Numbered from the stretch's first letter, positions 18,655 through 28,638 are shown. The stretch: DNA of 64,000 bases from Parageobacillus sp. KH3-4 (GCF_022846435.1 NZ_AP025627.1:344001-408000); one strand, 5' to 3'. Program-made: numbers and translations. Notes: generated from the sequence alone by a model not told the origin.

Positions 18655-20160
18655 GTGAACAGAAAACGTCTGTTTCAAATTATTGGTGTTGTCACTGTTA
18701 TTAACATATTGTCACGGTTTTTCGGTTTTGTGCGTGAAGTGATGATTGGATATCATTTTGGCACGTCCTCATTAGCAGACAGTGTTGTTTTGGCTTATAC
18801 CATTCCGAACTTTCTGTATCTAGTACTTGGCGGGGCGGTTACGACCGCCTACATTAGCATCTATAGTAAAATGGCGAACGATACAGAGAAGCAGCGCTTT
18901 CACAATACTGTATTTACATATATGTTGATTTTCTTATTATTGCTCACGGCAGGATTAATGCTGTTTTCAAAACCAATTGTCGCATTCTTTTTTTCAGGCC
19001 TCGCCGGTTCGCAGTTGATGATGACGTCGCAGCTTTTTGTTATCACGGCTCCGTCTGCGCTCTTTCTTGTTTTTTCGATGTGGTTTTCTGGCATTTTAAA
19101 CGCGCAAAATCAATTTTATGGCGCTGCTGTTGCGACATTGGTGAATAACGGGATGTTTGTGCTGCTGGTCGTGCTGCTTTATCCTTTTTGCGGCATTTAT
19201 GCATATGGATGGGGAGCGGTGGCAAGTGCCGCGGTGATGCTGATGATTTTGTTTGTTCAGCTGCGGAAAAACAACTTGCACTGTTTTCGGTTTCAATTGG
19301 TGTCGACGGAGCCGGAATACATCGCTAGAATGTTAAAAATTGCGATACCTGTCTTATTTGGCGGCGCGACGCTGCAATTATATATTTTTATTCAGCGCAT
19401 GTTTGCCTCACAGCTCGAGGCCGGTTATGTGGCGGCTTTAAACTATGCTTTGAAATTTGTCCAACTACCGCAAGTGATTTTAATGACTAGCGTAACGACA
19501 GTGATCTACCCAATGCTTGCCAAAAAAACAGCGGAGAAGGATTATGATGGCATTTCATCGATATTTTTCCGCGGGCTGAAATCGCTATTTATGATTATTA
19601 TTCCTGTTTCGATTTTTGTTTATTTTTACGCCGAAGAAATGGTAAAGCTAATTTTTGAATATGGCTCATTTACGGCGCAATCGACAAAAATGACGGCGAT
19701 GATGCTGAAAATTTTTATCATCGGGATGTTCGCCCAAGCTGCCAATCTGTTTGTTACCCGATTTTTTTATGCGATGGAAAAATCGCTCGTTCCAGTAGCT
19801 ACCGGAATAATTTCCGTGTTTGGCGTCAATATTTTGATTATTAAGCTGTTCATTGGAAAATATGGGGCGGATGCTGTGGCATGGGGAACGACGATTAGCG
19901 CTATTGTTCAATTTCTGATGCTGATTGTTGCAAGCGTAGTACAGCTGCGCCTTCAACCTAAAAAAGAAACTCAGTGGCTTCGGCTTTTCTTGTATGCTAT
20001 TTGTGCAACGATTGCCGCATCAATGATTCGTAAATATGTAGATTTTCACAATCATATTGCGAATATTTCCATAGGCGGGCTCACGTTTTTTCTCTTTTCT
20101 TTTCTTTTGCTAAAATCATTCCGCTTAATGTCTTTTCAACGGCTGCCGATGATGAAATAG
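18655..20160 (+). CDS. MurJ/MviN-family lipid flippase
   Basis: 501 residues with about 14 membrane helices and the MurJ-type N-terminus SRFFGFVREVMIGYHFGTS. Members flip lipid II or related undecaprenyl-linked precursors. Start is GTG 18655 after a GGTGAGG site. Its position after csaB and a GT4, before tagO, suggests a flippase for a wall polysaccharide repeat rather than, or as well as, lipid II. A terminator overlaps its stop. Confidence 0.85.
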   Translation: MNRKRLFQIIGVVTVINILSRFFGFVREVMIGYHFGTSSLADSVVLAYTIPNFLYLVLGGAVTTAYISIYSKMANDTEKQRFHNTVFTYMLIFLLLLTAGLMLFSKPIVAFFFSGLAGSQLMMTSQLFVITAPSALFLVFSMWFSGILNAQNQFYGAAVATLVNNGMFVLLVVLLYPFCGIYAYGWGAVASAAVMLMILFVQLRKNNLHCFRFQLVSTEPEYIARMLKIAIPVLFGGATLQLYIFIQRMFASQLEAGYVAALNYALKFVQLPQVILMTSVTTVIYPMLAKKTAEKDYDGISSIFFRGLKSLFMIIIPVSIFVYFYAEEMVKLIFEYGSFTAQSTKMTAMMLKIFIIGMFAQAANLFVTRFFYAMEKSLVPVATGIISVFGVNILIIKLFIGKYGADAVAWGTTISAIVQFLMLIVASVVQLRLQPKKETQWLRLFLYAICATIAASMIRKYVDFHNHIANISIGGLTFFLFSFLLLKSFRLMSFQRLPMMK

Positions 20161-20174
20161 GCAGCCGTTTTTTT
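20139..20174 (+). terminator. Intrinsic terminator overlapping the murJ-like stop
   Basis: ACGGCTGCC (20139–20147) pairs with GGCAGCCGT (20160–20168) and is followed by T7; the TAG stop lies in the loop and 3' arm. Confidence 0.9.
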
Positions 20175-20495
20175 GATGGAGGGTACCCGTTTATTTGTGA
20201 TCTATCTAAAACGCAGATGGTCCATTGAGCCCAAGAAATTTTGCACCATAAGTAGGACGCGGTTCAGATAGTTGACGTACAGAAAAAATACATATGTTCG
20301 AATAGATATGAAGAGAAGATTAATAGATTTTAAGTGAATTTTGTATTTATGTAATAGAGTTAATATGTTATAATCAACGCTGTGGGATTGAAGCGCTGCA
20401 AGCGTTTGGAAATGAATTTAAAAAAATGGAAATAACCGTTTCGAGTTGGAAGTGGAATGAGTGGTTATCCTAGAACTTAAGGGAGGAATTTTCCC
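20175..20495 (+). promoter_or_regulatory. Upstream region of tagO with a probable sigma-A promoter
   Basis: About 320 bases without a gene. TTTATG (20346–20351), 17 bases, then TATAAT (20369–20374) preceded by TG makes a plausible promoter, leaving a leader of about 120 bases. The leader contains TGCAAGCGTTTGGA at 20397–20410, a poor match to a catabolite-control site. Confidence 0.5.
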
Positions 20496-21563
20496 ATGTT
20501 ATATTTATGGATGACGCTGCTTATATGTTTTGCCTGTTCGGTTGTTTTAACTCCAATTGTAAAAAAATTAGCGTTTGTTGTTGGAGCGACTGATAAGCCA
20601 AACTATCGGAAGGTGCACCAGAAAGTAATGCCGCGTTTAGGCGGTTTAGCGATATATATCAGCTTTTTGATCGGTTATTCAATTTTGCGTCCATGGAATG
20701 AAGACTGGGTGTATATTTTGCTTGGAAGCTTGATTATTGTTATTATCGGTGTTCTTGATGACATTTATGAACTTCCGGCAAAAATAAAGTTTTTAGGTCA
20801 GCTTATCGCCGCATTTATTGTGGTGGTCATTGGCGGGGTGCAAGTCACCTTCATCAACCTTCCGTTTGGAGGAGAGCTGCACTTTGGGATATTGAGCATC
20901 CCGATCTCCATTATTTGGATTGTGGGAATCACCAATGCCATTAACTTAATCGATGGGCTTGACGGACTAGCCGCGGGAGTGTCTGCGATTGCCTTAATTA
21001 CTATTTCTGGAATGGCGATCATTATGGGCGACTGGTTCGTTTCCTCAGTAGGGTTAATTATGCTTGGAAGCACGTTGGGATTTTTATTATATAATTTCCA
21101 TCCAGCGAAAATTTTTATGGGCGATACAGGCGCTTTGTTTTTGGGATATATGATTTCCGTATTGGCATTGTTGGGGTTTAAAAACGTCACATTCATCTCA
21201 TTTGTCATCCCTGTGCTAATTTTAGGAGTGCCGATTTCAGACACCTTTTTTGCAATCATTCGCCGAATAGTCAAAAAGCAGCCTTTATCTGCGCCAGACA
21301 AATCACATTTGCATCATTGTTTGCTTCGGCTTGGATATAGTCATCGCCAAACGGTCCTTATTATTTATGGCATGAGCGCTTTGTTTGGACTCATAGCGAT
21401 TATTTTATCGCAGGCTGCTGTATGGGTATCGATGATCATACTGGCTGTTGTTTTGCTTGCTCTTGAATTAGTGGCAGAAAAAATTGGCCTAGTTGACAGC
21501 AATTATCGCCCGATTTTAAAAATTGTGCGGGTCATTCGCTATGCCGGCGGAAAGCAAAATTAA
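20496..21563 (+). CDS. tagO: Undecaprenyl-phosphate GlcNAc-1-phosphate transferase
   Basis: 355 residues, about 11 membrane helices, of the MraY/WecA family. Visible motifs are DKPNYRKVH near the N-terminus, VLDDIYELPAK (aspartates for Mg), NAINLIDGLDGLAAG, KIFMGDTGAL and SHLHHCLLRLG (the HXHH-like sugar-recognition loop). TagO starts wall teichoic acid and other undecaprenyl-linked polymers by moving GlcNAc-1-phosphate onto undecaprenyl phosphate. AGGGAGGAA lies 9 bases before the ATG. It has its own promoter region and is followed by an IS relic. Confidence 0.92.
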   Translation: MLYLWMTLLICFACSVVLTPIVKKLAFVVGATDKPNYRKVHQKVMPRLGGLAIYISFLIGYSILRPWNEDWVYILLGSLIIVIIGVLDDIYELPAKIKFLGQLIAAFIVVVIGGVQVTFINLPFGGELHFGILSIPISIIWIVGITNAINLIDGLDGLAAGVSAIALITISGMAIIMGDWFVSSVGLIMLGSTLGFLLYNFHPAKIFMGDTGALFLGYMISVLALLGFKNVTFISFVIPVLILGVPISDTFFAIIRRIVKKQPLSAPDKSHLHHCLLRLGYSHRQTVLIIYGMSALFGLIAIILSQAAVWVSMIILAVVLLALELVAEKIGLVDSNYRPILKIVRVIRYAGGKQN

Positions 21564-21595
21564 TAAAAAATAAAAAGGGTCATTTGGGTTTGTGC

Positions 21596-22020
21596 TTACC
21601 CCTATATTAAGCAGACTCTTATTATTAAGCAGCTGTAGCCAGATATTTTTTAGGGCTACAGCTGTTTTATTTCGTTTGTATCCGTTCATTGTTGTATATT
21701 GTAAAACGGCTTGCTTCATTTCTTCAGCTGTTTCCAATGGATCCATATAGATGCATTCTGTCTTTAAACGGCTAAAAAACTTTTCCATACAAGCATTATC
21801 TAAACAATTCCCTTTTTCCGGACATACTGGCCCTACATTTTTATAGTGAGTAACCCATCTAGTAACATCGACGAAGAGATGTGAAAGTGATCCATGATTT
21901 TGCGCTTAGTCCATTCCTTATACCAATATTTCTTTGTTGCAGTTTTTCTGTTTTTCCCATAAAAATATCCCCTCCATAGTAAACAGTCCATCCTTTTTTC
22001 TGTCTACTATAAGGGGATAA
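21596..22020 (-). mobile_element. IS3-family relic with internal deletion
   Basis: On the minus strand the C-terminal part of an IS3-type OrfB is readable (CMEKFFSRLKTECIY, MNGYKRNKTAVAL at 21600–21790), extended in another frame by CPEKGNCLDNA. Farther upstream is an ATG with GGAGGGG that matches an OrfA start (MGK…) followed by decay. The ends look like imperfect inverted repeats: TTACCCCTATATTAAGCAGAC at 21596–21616 (shown split by its own A/T differences) against GTCTACTATAAGGGGATAA at 22002–22020. Only about 425 bases remain, so it is not mobile alone. Confidence 0.75.
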
Positions 22021-22090
22021 TATATCGGTTTCTGGTGTCGTTTTTTAATTCTCAACGGTGCTACGAGATGCCGTCTCAGCGCCCGCATGA

Positions 22091-23068
22091 TCATCGCAAA
22101 TGATTTTGGAGCGTTTCACTTATTTCTTGTACAGACTGTTCGTCTAACATGTAGTAATAAACTCCGTCATTATGGTCTGTTCCGGTGAGATGGAGCGATT
22201 CAATTGAGATATTTTTGTTACTTATGACATAATAGACGAGAGATTTTATCTGGTCAAACGTGAAGTTCGTTTTCATGTTGCTTCCGACCGCTTCGATGAC
22301 ATCGTCGTATTTTGTGATGGAGCTCGCCTGGCTTGCTTTCTTCAAAATCGCTTTTAAAATTTCCTGCTGGCGTTTTCCGCGTTCGATGTCGTTATCTTTC
22401 TTTCGAGTTCTCGCAAGGGCGAGCGCTTCTTCACCGTTTAACTTATGAAGCCCTTTTTTCAGTACAATAGCATTGCGATGGTCTTCTGAATCTTTTTCTT
22501 TAATGTCATAAGGAACTTCGACTTCGATTCCGCCCAATGCATCGACCACATCCATGAAGGCGTAGAAATTCATTTTAACGTAATAATTGATATGAATATC
22601 AAATAAATTTTCGACTGATTCAACGGTGCACTTGACGCCTCCATAAGCATGTGCGTGCGTAATTTTATCATATTTGTCCTCGCACGGGATATATACATAT
22701 GAGTCGCGCGGAATGCTCACCATTTTCACCGACTTGTCTTTAGCGTTAAACGTGGCAAGAATAAGCGCATCGGACCTGGTATCTTTTTTAAAATTGCGTG
22801 AACGGCTGTCATCGACGCCGATAAACAGCACAGCAAAATTATCCTTTTTTGGGTCAAGAGACTTTGTATTATCGTGTCTGAGCATTTCATACGACTTGTT
22901 CATCACCGATTCGGCTTTATGCATTAAAAATGAAGCATATCCTAAAGAACTGGCTAACAGCAATAAGCTGAGAATAAACAGCCCGAATAAAATGCGTCTT
23001 CTGCGCTTTTTCTTTTTTCGCTTTTTGTATCGCTTTCGCTCATTTATCATCTTTCTTTCATTTACCAT
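22091..23068 (-). CDS. tagV: LytR-CpsA-Psr (LCP) family wall-polymer ligase, positional counterpart of TagV
   Basis: 325 residues: a very basic cytoplasmic N-terminus, one membrane helix (about 28–48), and the LCP domain. Motifs include FIGVDDSRSR, DTRSDALIL (Mg/pyrophosphate-binding aspartate and arginines), VSIPRDSYV and ALALARTRKKDNDIERGKRQ. LCP enzymes attach wall teichoic acid or other undecaprenyl-linked polymers to peptidoglycan outside the membrane. Location between tagO and yvyE is that of tagV (yvhJ) in B. subtilis, on which the symbol rests. AAGGAG lies 8 bases before the ATG; it follows yvyE by 28 bases. Confidence 0.85.
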   Translation of the reverse strand: MVNERKMINERKRYKKRKKKKRRRRILFGLFILSLLLLASSLGYASFLMHKAESVMNKSYEMLRHDNTKSLDPKKDNFAVLFIGVDDSRSRNFKKDTRSDALILATFNAKDKSVKMVSIPRDSYVYIPCEDKYDKITHAHAYGGVKCTVESVENLFDIHINYYVKMNFYAFMDVVDALGGIEVEVPYDIKEKDSEDHRNAIVLKKGLHKLNGEEALALARTRKKDNDIERGKRQQEILKAILKKASQASSITKYDDVIEAVGSNMKTNFTFDQIKSLVYYVISNKNISIESLHLTGTDHNDGVYYYMLDEQSVQEISETLQNHLR

Positions 23069-23096
23069 GATGATGACTCCTTTTTATCGTTTTGGA

Positions 23097-23732
23097 TTAT
23101 AAGACGTCCGTTTCGAGATATTCCGTTTCCCCTTCGGCGATTTTTGCCCTTCCGTTTGTCAGCTCAGTTATCCAGTCGACGAACGTTTGCTTTTCTGCTT
23201 CCTCGACAAAAATTTCAAGTTCGACGTTTTCTGAGTAATGGGTGTCTTTTATAGTATAGTCAGAAGAGCGCAATTCATTTTCCACTTTTCCGAGCCACGT
23301 ATAATCGATGGTGACATGCATGATGCGCGCAAGGCGGCGTTCGACGATGCCAGCTGCTTTCAGCCCTTCCGACACGGATTTTCCGTATGCGCGCACAAGG
23401 CCGCCCGCCCCAAGTTTAATGCCGCCAAAATATCGGGTGACAACAGCGACGGTATCTTTCAGCCCTTTTTTCTTCAGCACCTCCAGCATCGGAATGCCGG
23501 CGGTACCGCTCGGTTCACCGTCATCGTTCGCTTTTTGGATTTGATCGTGTTCGCCGATAATGTAGGCAGAACAGTTATGAGTCGCGTCCCAATGCTTTTT
23601 TTTTATTTGTTGGATAAATTGAACTGCTTCTTCTTCCGTAGTTGCTCTGTTGATATAGCAAATAAAGCGAGATTTTTCAATGACGATTTCATTTTCGCCG
23701 TATCCTTTTACTGTATAGTATTTTTGCAACAA
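23097..23732 (-). CDS. yvyE: YigZ/IMPACT family protein YvyE
   Basis: About 211 residues. The N-terminal UPF0029 domain shows ANDDGEPSGTAGIPML and VTRYFGGIKLGAGGLVRAYG, the family signature, and a C-terminal DUF1949 domain follows. Its molecular role is unclear; relatives bind nucleic acid or ribosomes. TTG 23732 gives an MLQKYYTVKG start with GGGGTG about 10 bases upstream; GTG 23744 overlaps that site. It heads a two-gene operon with the LCP gene and is divergent from degS. Confidence 0.88.
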   Translation of the reverse strand: MLQKYYTVKGYGENEIVIEKSRFICYINRATTEEEAVQFIQQIKKKHWDATHNCSAYIIGEHDQIQKANDDGEPSGTAGIPMLEVLKKKGLKDTVAVVTRYFGGIKLGAGGLVRAYGKSVSEGLKAAGIVERRLARIMHVTIDYTWLGKVENELRSSDYTIKDTHYSENVELEIFVEEAEKQTFVDWITELTNGRAKIAEGETEYLETDVL

Positions 23733-23952
23733 AACAAAAATCACCCCGCTGCAACGAAAACGAGTCTAGATAAAAAATTGACAAGGTTTTTACAAAAAAA
23801 CATGTTATACTATTTTAGTAGGCAAGAGCTAGATTGTTAGTAGATGCTTTTTTTATTATAAATCGACAACTTTTTTCCTTCAAATAAATTTTTTTGGCAC
23901 TTGTGCGCAAAATGGGAAAACATCGCAGCAACTCGTTTATGGAGGATGTTGT
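23733..23952 (+). promoter_or_regulatory. degS–yvyE divergent region with extended -10
   Basis: TG T TATACT at 23803–23811 is a good extended -10 for degSU. A TTGACA at 23778–23783 is 22 bases away, too far to be its -35. Confidence 0.5.
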
Positions 23953-25101
23953 ATGTCGACAAATAAAAGCTTGGACGTAAAAGAATTGGATAAAATTGTC
24001 GAAAAAATGATCGACACCGTTCAACATAGCAAAGACGAAATTTTTCGAATTGGCGAACAATCGCGCCAAGAATACGAATGGATGCTTAAGGAATTGGCAG
24101 ACGTGAAGTCGGCGATCGAAAAGACGATCGAGGAGGCAGACAAGCTCGAAGTACAAACCCGGATGTCCCGCCAGCGCCTTTCAGAAGTGAGCCGAAATTT
24201 CGCGCTGCATTCAGAAGATGAAATCCGCGAAGCGTATGAAAAAGCGCATGAATTGCATATGGCGCTGGCGATGGTCCGCGAGAGGGAAAAACAGTTGCGG
24301 TTGCGTCGGGATGAGCTGGAGCGGCGTTTAATCGGGCTGAAAGAAACGATCGAACGTGCCGATCATTTAGTTGGGCAAGTTACGGTTGTTCTTAATTATC
24401 TAACTAGCGATTTCCGCCAAGTCGGTGAATTTATTGAAGGAGCGAGACAAAAGCAAGAATTTGGGTTGAAAATTATTGAAGCACAGGAAGAAGAACGGAA
24501 ACGGCTGTCGCGGGAAATTCACGACGGTCCGGCACAAATGCTTGCGCACGTCATTATTCGTTCCGATTTAATGGAAAAAGTGTTAAAAGATCGTGGGATT
24601 GAAGCGGCTATTTTGGAAATCCGCGATTTTAAAAAAATGGTTCGTTCTGCTCTTTACGAAGTACGAAGAATTATTTATGATTTAAGACCAATGGCGCTTG
24701 ACGATTTAGGCTTAGTTCCTACGCTAAGAAAATACTTGCAAACGATCGAAGACTATAATAAAGGAATCGATATCTCGTTCGTACATATTGGGGAAGAAAT
24801 GAGGCTTCCGCCCCGTTTGGAAGTTGCGGTGTTTCGCCTCGTTCAAGAAGCGGTACAAAATGCCCTGAAACATGCTGAAGCGACGAAAATTGAAGTGAAA
24901 ACGGAAATGGGTAATAATAACCAGCTGCTTGTGGTGGTGAAAGATAACGGGAAAGGGTTTGACACAACTGTTAAAAAAGAAAATGCCTTTGGGTTAATGG
25001 GCATGAAAGAGCGGGTTGACTTGTTGGAAGGAACGTTAACTATTCGGTCGAAGATTGGGGCTGGCACGACGATTTTCATCCGTATTCCATTGAACATATA
25101 A
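23953..25101 (+). CDS. degS: Two-component sensor histidine kinase DegS
   Basis: 382 residues, cytoplasmic, no membrane helix. The N-terminal half is a long coiled coil (DegS sensory domain). The HisKA_3 motif [12 protein letters not shown] holds the phosphorylated histidine near residue 190; the ATP-binding domain shows [19 protein letters not shown] and GLMGMKER. DegS phosphorylates DegU to control exoenzymes, competence, motility and biofilm. GGAGG lies 7 bases before the ATG; degU follows after 34 bases. Confidence 0.95.
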   Translation: MSTNKSLDVKELDKIVEKMIDTVQHSKDEIFRIGEQSRQEYEWMLKELADVKSAIEKTIEEADKLEVQTRMSRQRLSEVSRNFALHSEDEIREAYEKAHELHMALAMVREREKQLRLRRDELERRLIGLKETIERADHLVGQVTVVLNYLTSDFRQVGEFIEGARQKQEFGLKIIEAQEEERKRLSREIHDGPAQMLAHVIIRSDLMEKVLKDRGIEAAILEIRDFKKMVRSALYEVRRIIYDLRPMALDDLGLVPTLRKYLQTIEDYNKGIDISFVHIGEEMRLPPRLEVAVFRLVQEAVQNALKHAEATKIEVKTEMGNNNQLLVVVKDNGKGFDTTVKKENAFGLMGMKERVDLLEGTLTIRSKIGAGTTIFIRIPLNI

Positions 25102-25135
25102 GCACAATAACACTAAAAAAAGGAGGAGAGGCATC

Positions 25136-25816
25136 ATGAAAACACGCATTGCCATTATTGACGATCATCAATTATTTCGTGAAGGGATGAAGCGGATTTT
25201 AGAATTTGAAGAGGAGTTTGAGGTGGTCGCCGAGGGGTCGGATGGAAGCGACGCGCTTGCAATTGTGGAACAATATCGTCCTGACATCGTCATCATGGAT
25301 ATTAACATGCCAAACATCAACGGAGTGGAGGCAACGAAACAGCTGATTGAAACGTATCCTGACACCAAAATTGTCGTTCTTTCGATTCATGATGACGAAA
25401 ACTATGTGATGCGCGCATTGCAAATGGGCGCTACCGGCTATTTATTAAAAGAAATGGATGCAGATACGTTAATTGAGGCGGTGAAAATCGTCGCGGAAGG
25501 CGGCTCGTACTTGCATCCGAAGATTACGCATAATTTAATTCGCGAATACCGCCGGCTTTCGACTGGAAAAAGCGAGAAGGAGGAAGAAGGAAAGCGGGAA
25601 GCCCGCTGGCCGCTTCATCTGTTAACGCGCCGCGAATGTGAAGTGTTGCAGCTATTAGCAGACGGAAAAAGCAACCGTGGCATCGGCGAGGCGCTGTATA
25701 TTAGCGAAAAAACGGTGAAAAACCATGTAAGCAATATTTTGCAAAAACTGAACGTGAATGATCGTACACAAGCGGTAATTGTCGCCATCAAAAACGGCTG
25801 GGTCGAAGTCCGCTAG
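25136..25816 (+). CDS. degU: Response regulator DegU
   Basis: 226 residues. A receiver domain with [10 protein letters not shown] (acidic pair) and VIMDINMPN, whose aspartate near residue 56 takes the phosphate, and conserved KEMDAD. A LuxR-type helix-turn-helix ([28 protein letters not shown]) binds DNA at the C-terminus. It is the output of DegS and, in relatives, links motility, competence and degradative enzymes, all of which are encoded nearby. AAAGGAGGAG precedes the ATG. Confidence 0.96.
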   Translation: MKTRIAIIDDHQLFREGMKRILEFEEEFEVVAEGSDGSDALAIVEQYRPDIVIMDINMPNINGVEATKQLIETYPDTKIVVLSIHDDENYVMRALQMGATGYLLKEMDADTLIEAVKIVAEGGSYLHPKITHNLIREYRRLSTGKSEKEEEGKREARWPLHLLTRRECEVLQLLADGKSNRGIGEALYISEKTVKNHVSNILQKLNVNDRTQAVIVAIKNGWVEVR

Positions 25817-25857
25817 TTTTCGTCGAAGATTGTCAAGCGCTTACCGAGTTGATGATA

Positions 25858-25886
25858 ATGAAATTTGTTTCATTTTCCGCTACAAT
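25858..25886 (+). promoter_or_regulatory. Inverted repeat overlapping the degV promoter
   Basis: ATGAAA TTTG TTTCAT (25858–25873) is a perfect 6-base inverted repeat placed at the -35 of a promoter whose -10 would be TACAAT (25881–25886). It could be an operator; no regulator can be named. Confidence 0.35.
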
Positions 25887-25923
25887 AGGTAACAAAAACG
25901 GATGGATGAGGAAGGTATGAACG

Positions 25924-26769
25924 ATGAAAACAGCAATTGTAACGGATAGCACCGCATACATTCCAAAAGATGTGCGCGATAGGTTGAGAATTCGTATGAT
26001 TCCGCTAAGCGTCGCGTTTGGCGGGGAAACGTATCGCGAGGAAATCGACATTAGCGCGGAACAATTTTATGAAAAAGTAAAGCAGCATAAAGAACTGCCG
26101 ACGACATCCCAGCCAGCGGTTGGCGAGTTTGTCGAACTATTTACATCGCTCCGCGACGAAGGGTACGATGCGGTCATCAGCATCCATCTCTCGAGCGGCA
26201 TCAGCGGGACATACCAAGGCGCGCTGACGGCAGGAAATATGGTCGATGGGCTGAAAGTATACGCGTACGATTCGGAAATCAGCTGCATGGCGCAAGGTTT
26301 TTACGCGATCGAAGCAGCGAAAATGGCGCTTGACGGAAAATCGCCGGAAGAAATCATCGCACGGATCGATGAAATGAAAAAAACGTTGCGCGCCTACTTT
26401 ATGGTGGACGATTTGGCGCATCTGCAGCGCGGCGGAAGATTGACAGGTGCGCAGGCGTTTATCGGCGGTCTGCTGCAAATCAAGCCGCTGCTTCACTTTG
26501 AAAATAAAGTGATCGTTCCGTTTGAAAAAATTCGCACGCGTAAAAAAGCGATCAAGCGAATTGAAGAGCTATTGGCAGAAGACGCGGCAAAAGGCGTGCC
26601 GTTAAAAGCGGCGATCATTCACGCCAACCGCCCAGATGAGGCGGAACAATGGAAGCAGCAATTATCGAGCCTTTATCCGAACGTCGAATTTACCATTAGC
26701 TATTTCGGTCCCGTCATCGCCACCCACCTTGGCGAAGGCGCGTTAGGACTAACGTGGTATCAACCGTAA
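25924..26769 (+). CDS. DegV-family fatty-acid-binding protein
   Basis: 281 residues of the DegV/FakB fold: N-terminal TDSTAYIPKD, TSQPAVGEF, the SIHLSSGISGTYQGA lipid-head-binding loop, VDDLAHLQRGGRL and a C-terminal GPVIATHLGEGALG. FakB proteins hold a fatty acid while the kinase FakA phosphorylates it for membrane lipid synthesis. No FakA gene is in the window. The position next to degSU is the reason for the family name. AGGAAGG lies 8 bases before the ATG. Confidence 0.9.
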   Translation: MKTAIVTDSTAYIPKDVRDRLRIRMIPLSVAFGGETYREEIDISAEQFYEKVKQHKELPTTSQPAVGEFVELFTSLRDEGYDAVISIHLSSGISGTYQGALTAGNMVDGLKVYAYDSEISCMAQGFYAIEAAKMALDGKSPEEIIARIDEMKKTLRAYFMVDDLAHLQRGGRLTGAQAFIGGLLQIKPLLHFENKVIVPFEKIRTRKKAIKRIEELLAEDAAKGVPLKAAIIHANRPDEAEQWKQQLSSLYPNVEFTISYFGPVIATHLGEGALGLTWYQP

Positions 26770-27141
26770 TTTTTGGTGATGATGCGAAGTTTTCATGGAT
26801 TTTATGGGAAAAGGAAGGAAGCCATCGCTCTTGCCCCCTAACAAAGTTACTCGATGTGCAAGAGAAACGGGAACAGAACGAAGGATGCAGCGCTTTTGGT
26901 TTCCGGCGTTCCGAGTTCGCTGGATTTAGAGACAAAATTTCTTTTGGTCCAGCAAATTTTACGCGCCATCAATAAAGTCATAAAGAGGCTGAAGCCTTAG
27001 ACTTTGCATAAAAAGCAGCACACGGCGCTTTTATTTTCCGCTGGACCAAGAGCGGGATTTTGCCTAATGATTAAATTGGAACCATAAAGAACCTCTCGTT
27101 TATACGGTATAGGGATGAACAATAGGAAATGGAGGGAGTGT
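26770..27141. other. Intergenic region before comFA
   Basis: About 370 bases. A short open stretch around 26850–27000 ending in LVQQILRAINKVIKRLKP looks coding-like but has no start or ribosome site and is not recognised; it may be a relic. No clear ComK box was identified by eye. Confidence 0.4.
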
Positions 27142-28638
27142 ATGCGTTTTATCGCGGACAAAGGAAGGCTCATCCCCGAAGCGTTGGCAAAAAACGATAA
27201 AGATGCTAAACCGATCGCTCATATCGATTTCACGTCTTCGATCCAGCCAACCCCCGGGTTTCATTACTCCCCGGAACTCCTTTCATTTTTGGAAGGAAGA
27301 CAGCTTCTTCTTGAAGAACTTCCATTTCCTCTCGATATCATTCGAATGCATTATGAACACGGTTATCTTTTCTATGAAAAAGGAATTGTGAAAACGAAAC
27401 ATGGATGGCGCTGCATGAGATGCGGAAACGAGGAAGCCCATTTTTTCTCCTCGTTTCCTTGCGACCGCTGCCATACAGTTTGTACGTATTGCCGCAAATG
27501 CATTATGATGGGACGCGTCAGCGAATGCACGCCACTTGTTGCCTCCCGCTTTTCTTTTCCGCAGCCCCGCTATCTTTCCCCACTTGCTTGGAACGGAACG
27601 TTATCCAAAGGACAACAGAGGGCCGCCGATGCGGTCGAAGACGCGATCGCGCAGAATAGCGAATTGCTTGTCTGGGCGGTGTGCGGAGCAGGCAAAACTG
27701 AGGTGCTGTTTCAAGGAATCGCGCGGGCGCTGGAGATGGGAAAGCGCGTATGCATCGCCACGCCAAGGACCGATGTCGTGCGCGAGCTTGCTCCCCGCTT
27801 GCGGCAGGTGTTTCCGAGCGTTCCATTGGTCGCCTTGTACGGCGGCAGTGAAGACCGCGGCAAATTCGCCCCACTTGTTATTTCCACCACCCATCAACTT
27901 TTACGGTTTTACCGCGCTTTTGACGTGATGGTGATTGATGAAGTTGATGCCTTTCCGTACTCCGTTGAGCCAATGCTCGAGTATGCCGCCGCAAAAGCGC
28001 GCAAAGCAGAGTCCAGCCTTATTTATTTGACTGCAACCCCTCATCCGGAATGGCAGCGGGAAATCAGGCGCGGCAAACAGAAAACTGTCACCATTCCCGC
28101 CCGCTATCACGGATTTCCCCTCCCTGTGCCGTCCTTCGAATGGTGCGGCAACTGGCGCAGGCAGTTAAGGCGCGGGCGCCTTCCCCGCAATGTGGCAGCA
28201 TGGGTCCAATCCCGCATCGAAACAGAAAAACAAGCGTTTTTATTCGTCCCCCATATTGATGTGCTCGGGCAAGCCGTGCGTATCTTGAAGCAACGGGATG
28301 AGCGGATCGAAGGCGTTCACGCGGAAGATCCGGGGCGCGCGGAGAAAGTGCAGGCGTTTCGCGACGGCCGTATTCCGCTTCTTGTCACTACGACCATTTT
28401 AGAACGCGGCGTAACCGTTCCAAACATCGATGTCGCTGTGCTCGGTGCCGAAGACGATATTTTCACGGAAAGCGCGCTCGTGCAAATTGCTGGCCGCGTC
28501 GGCCGCAGCGCCCAATATCCGGACGGCGATGTCCGTTTTTTCCATTACGGAAAGACAAGGGGCATGGTTGCGGCGAAGCGGCAGATTGAAAGGATGAATA
28601 AGGAGGCGGCAGAAAGGGGGCTGTTGAGGACGCAATGA
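27142..28638 (+). CDS. comFA: Competence DNA-uptake helicase ComFA
   Basis: 498 residues. An N-terminal zinc finger of four CXXC-like pairs (CMRC, CDRC, CTYCRKC and a late C) precedes a DEAD-like helicase core with AVCGAGKTEVL (Walker A), VIDEVDAF (Walker B, DEVD) and a C-terminal half with TTTILERGVTVP and QIAGRVGRSA. ComFA powers entry of single-stranded DNA in transformation. ATG 27142 has GGAGGG 5 bases upstream; the ATG at 27115 has no ribosome site. The stop overlaps comFC (ATGA); comFB, which lies between them in B. subtilis, is absent. Confidence 0.93.
   Translation: MRFIADKGRLIPEALAKNDKDAKPIAHIDFTSSIQPTPGFHYSPELLSFLEGRQLLLEELPFPLDIIRMHYEHGYLFYEKGIVKTKHGWRCMRCGNEEAHFFSSFPCDRCHTVCTYCRKCIMMGRVSECTPLVASRFSFPQPRYLSPLAWNGTLSKGQQRAADAVEDAIAQNSELLVWAVCGAGKTEVLFQGIARALEMGKRVCIATPRTDVVRELAPRLRQVFPSVPLVALYGGSEDRGKFAPLVISTTHQLLRFYRAFDVMVIDEVDAFPYSVEPMLEYAAAKARKAESSLIYLTATPHPEWQREIRRGKQKTVTIPARYHGFPLPVPSFEWCGNWRRQLRRGRLPRNVAAWVQSRIETEKQAFLFVPHIDVLGQAVRILKQRDERIEGVHAEDPGRAEKVQAFRDGRIPLLVTTTILERGVTVPNIDVAVLGAEDDIFTESALVQIAGRVGRSAQYPDGDVRFFHYGKTRGMVAAKRQIERMNKEAAERGLLRTQ

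Noticed and set aside
20397-20410. Catabolite-response element before tagO
   Set aside because: Two mismatches at key positions and no symmetric flank; too weak to call.
23778-23811. TTGACA–TATACT as one promoter of degS
   Set aside because: The spacer is 22 bases; only the extended -10 is kept.
23238-23840. Plus-strand frame of 200 codons
   Set aside because: Antisense to yvyE, which has clear family motifs.
26754-26975. Small gene between degV and comFA
   Set aside because: It starts inside the degV end, has no ribosome site and no recognisable family.
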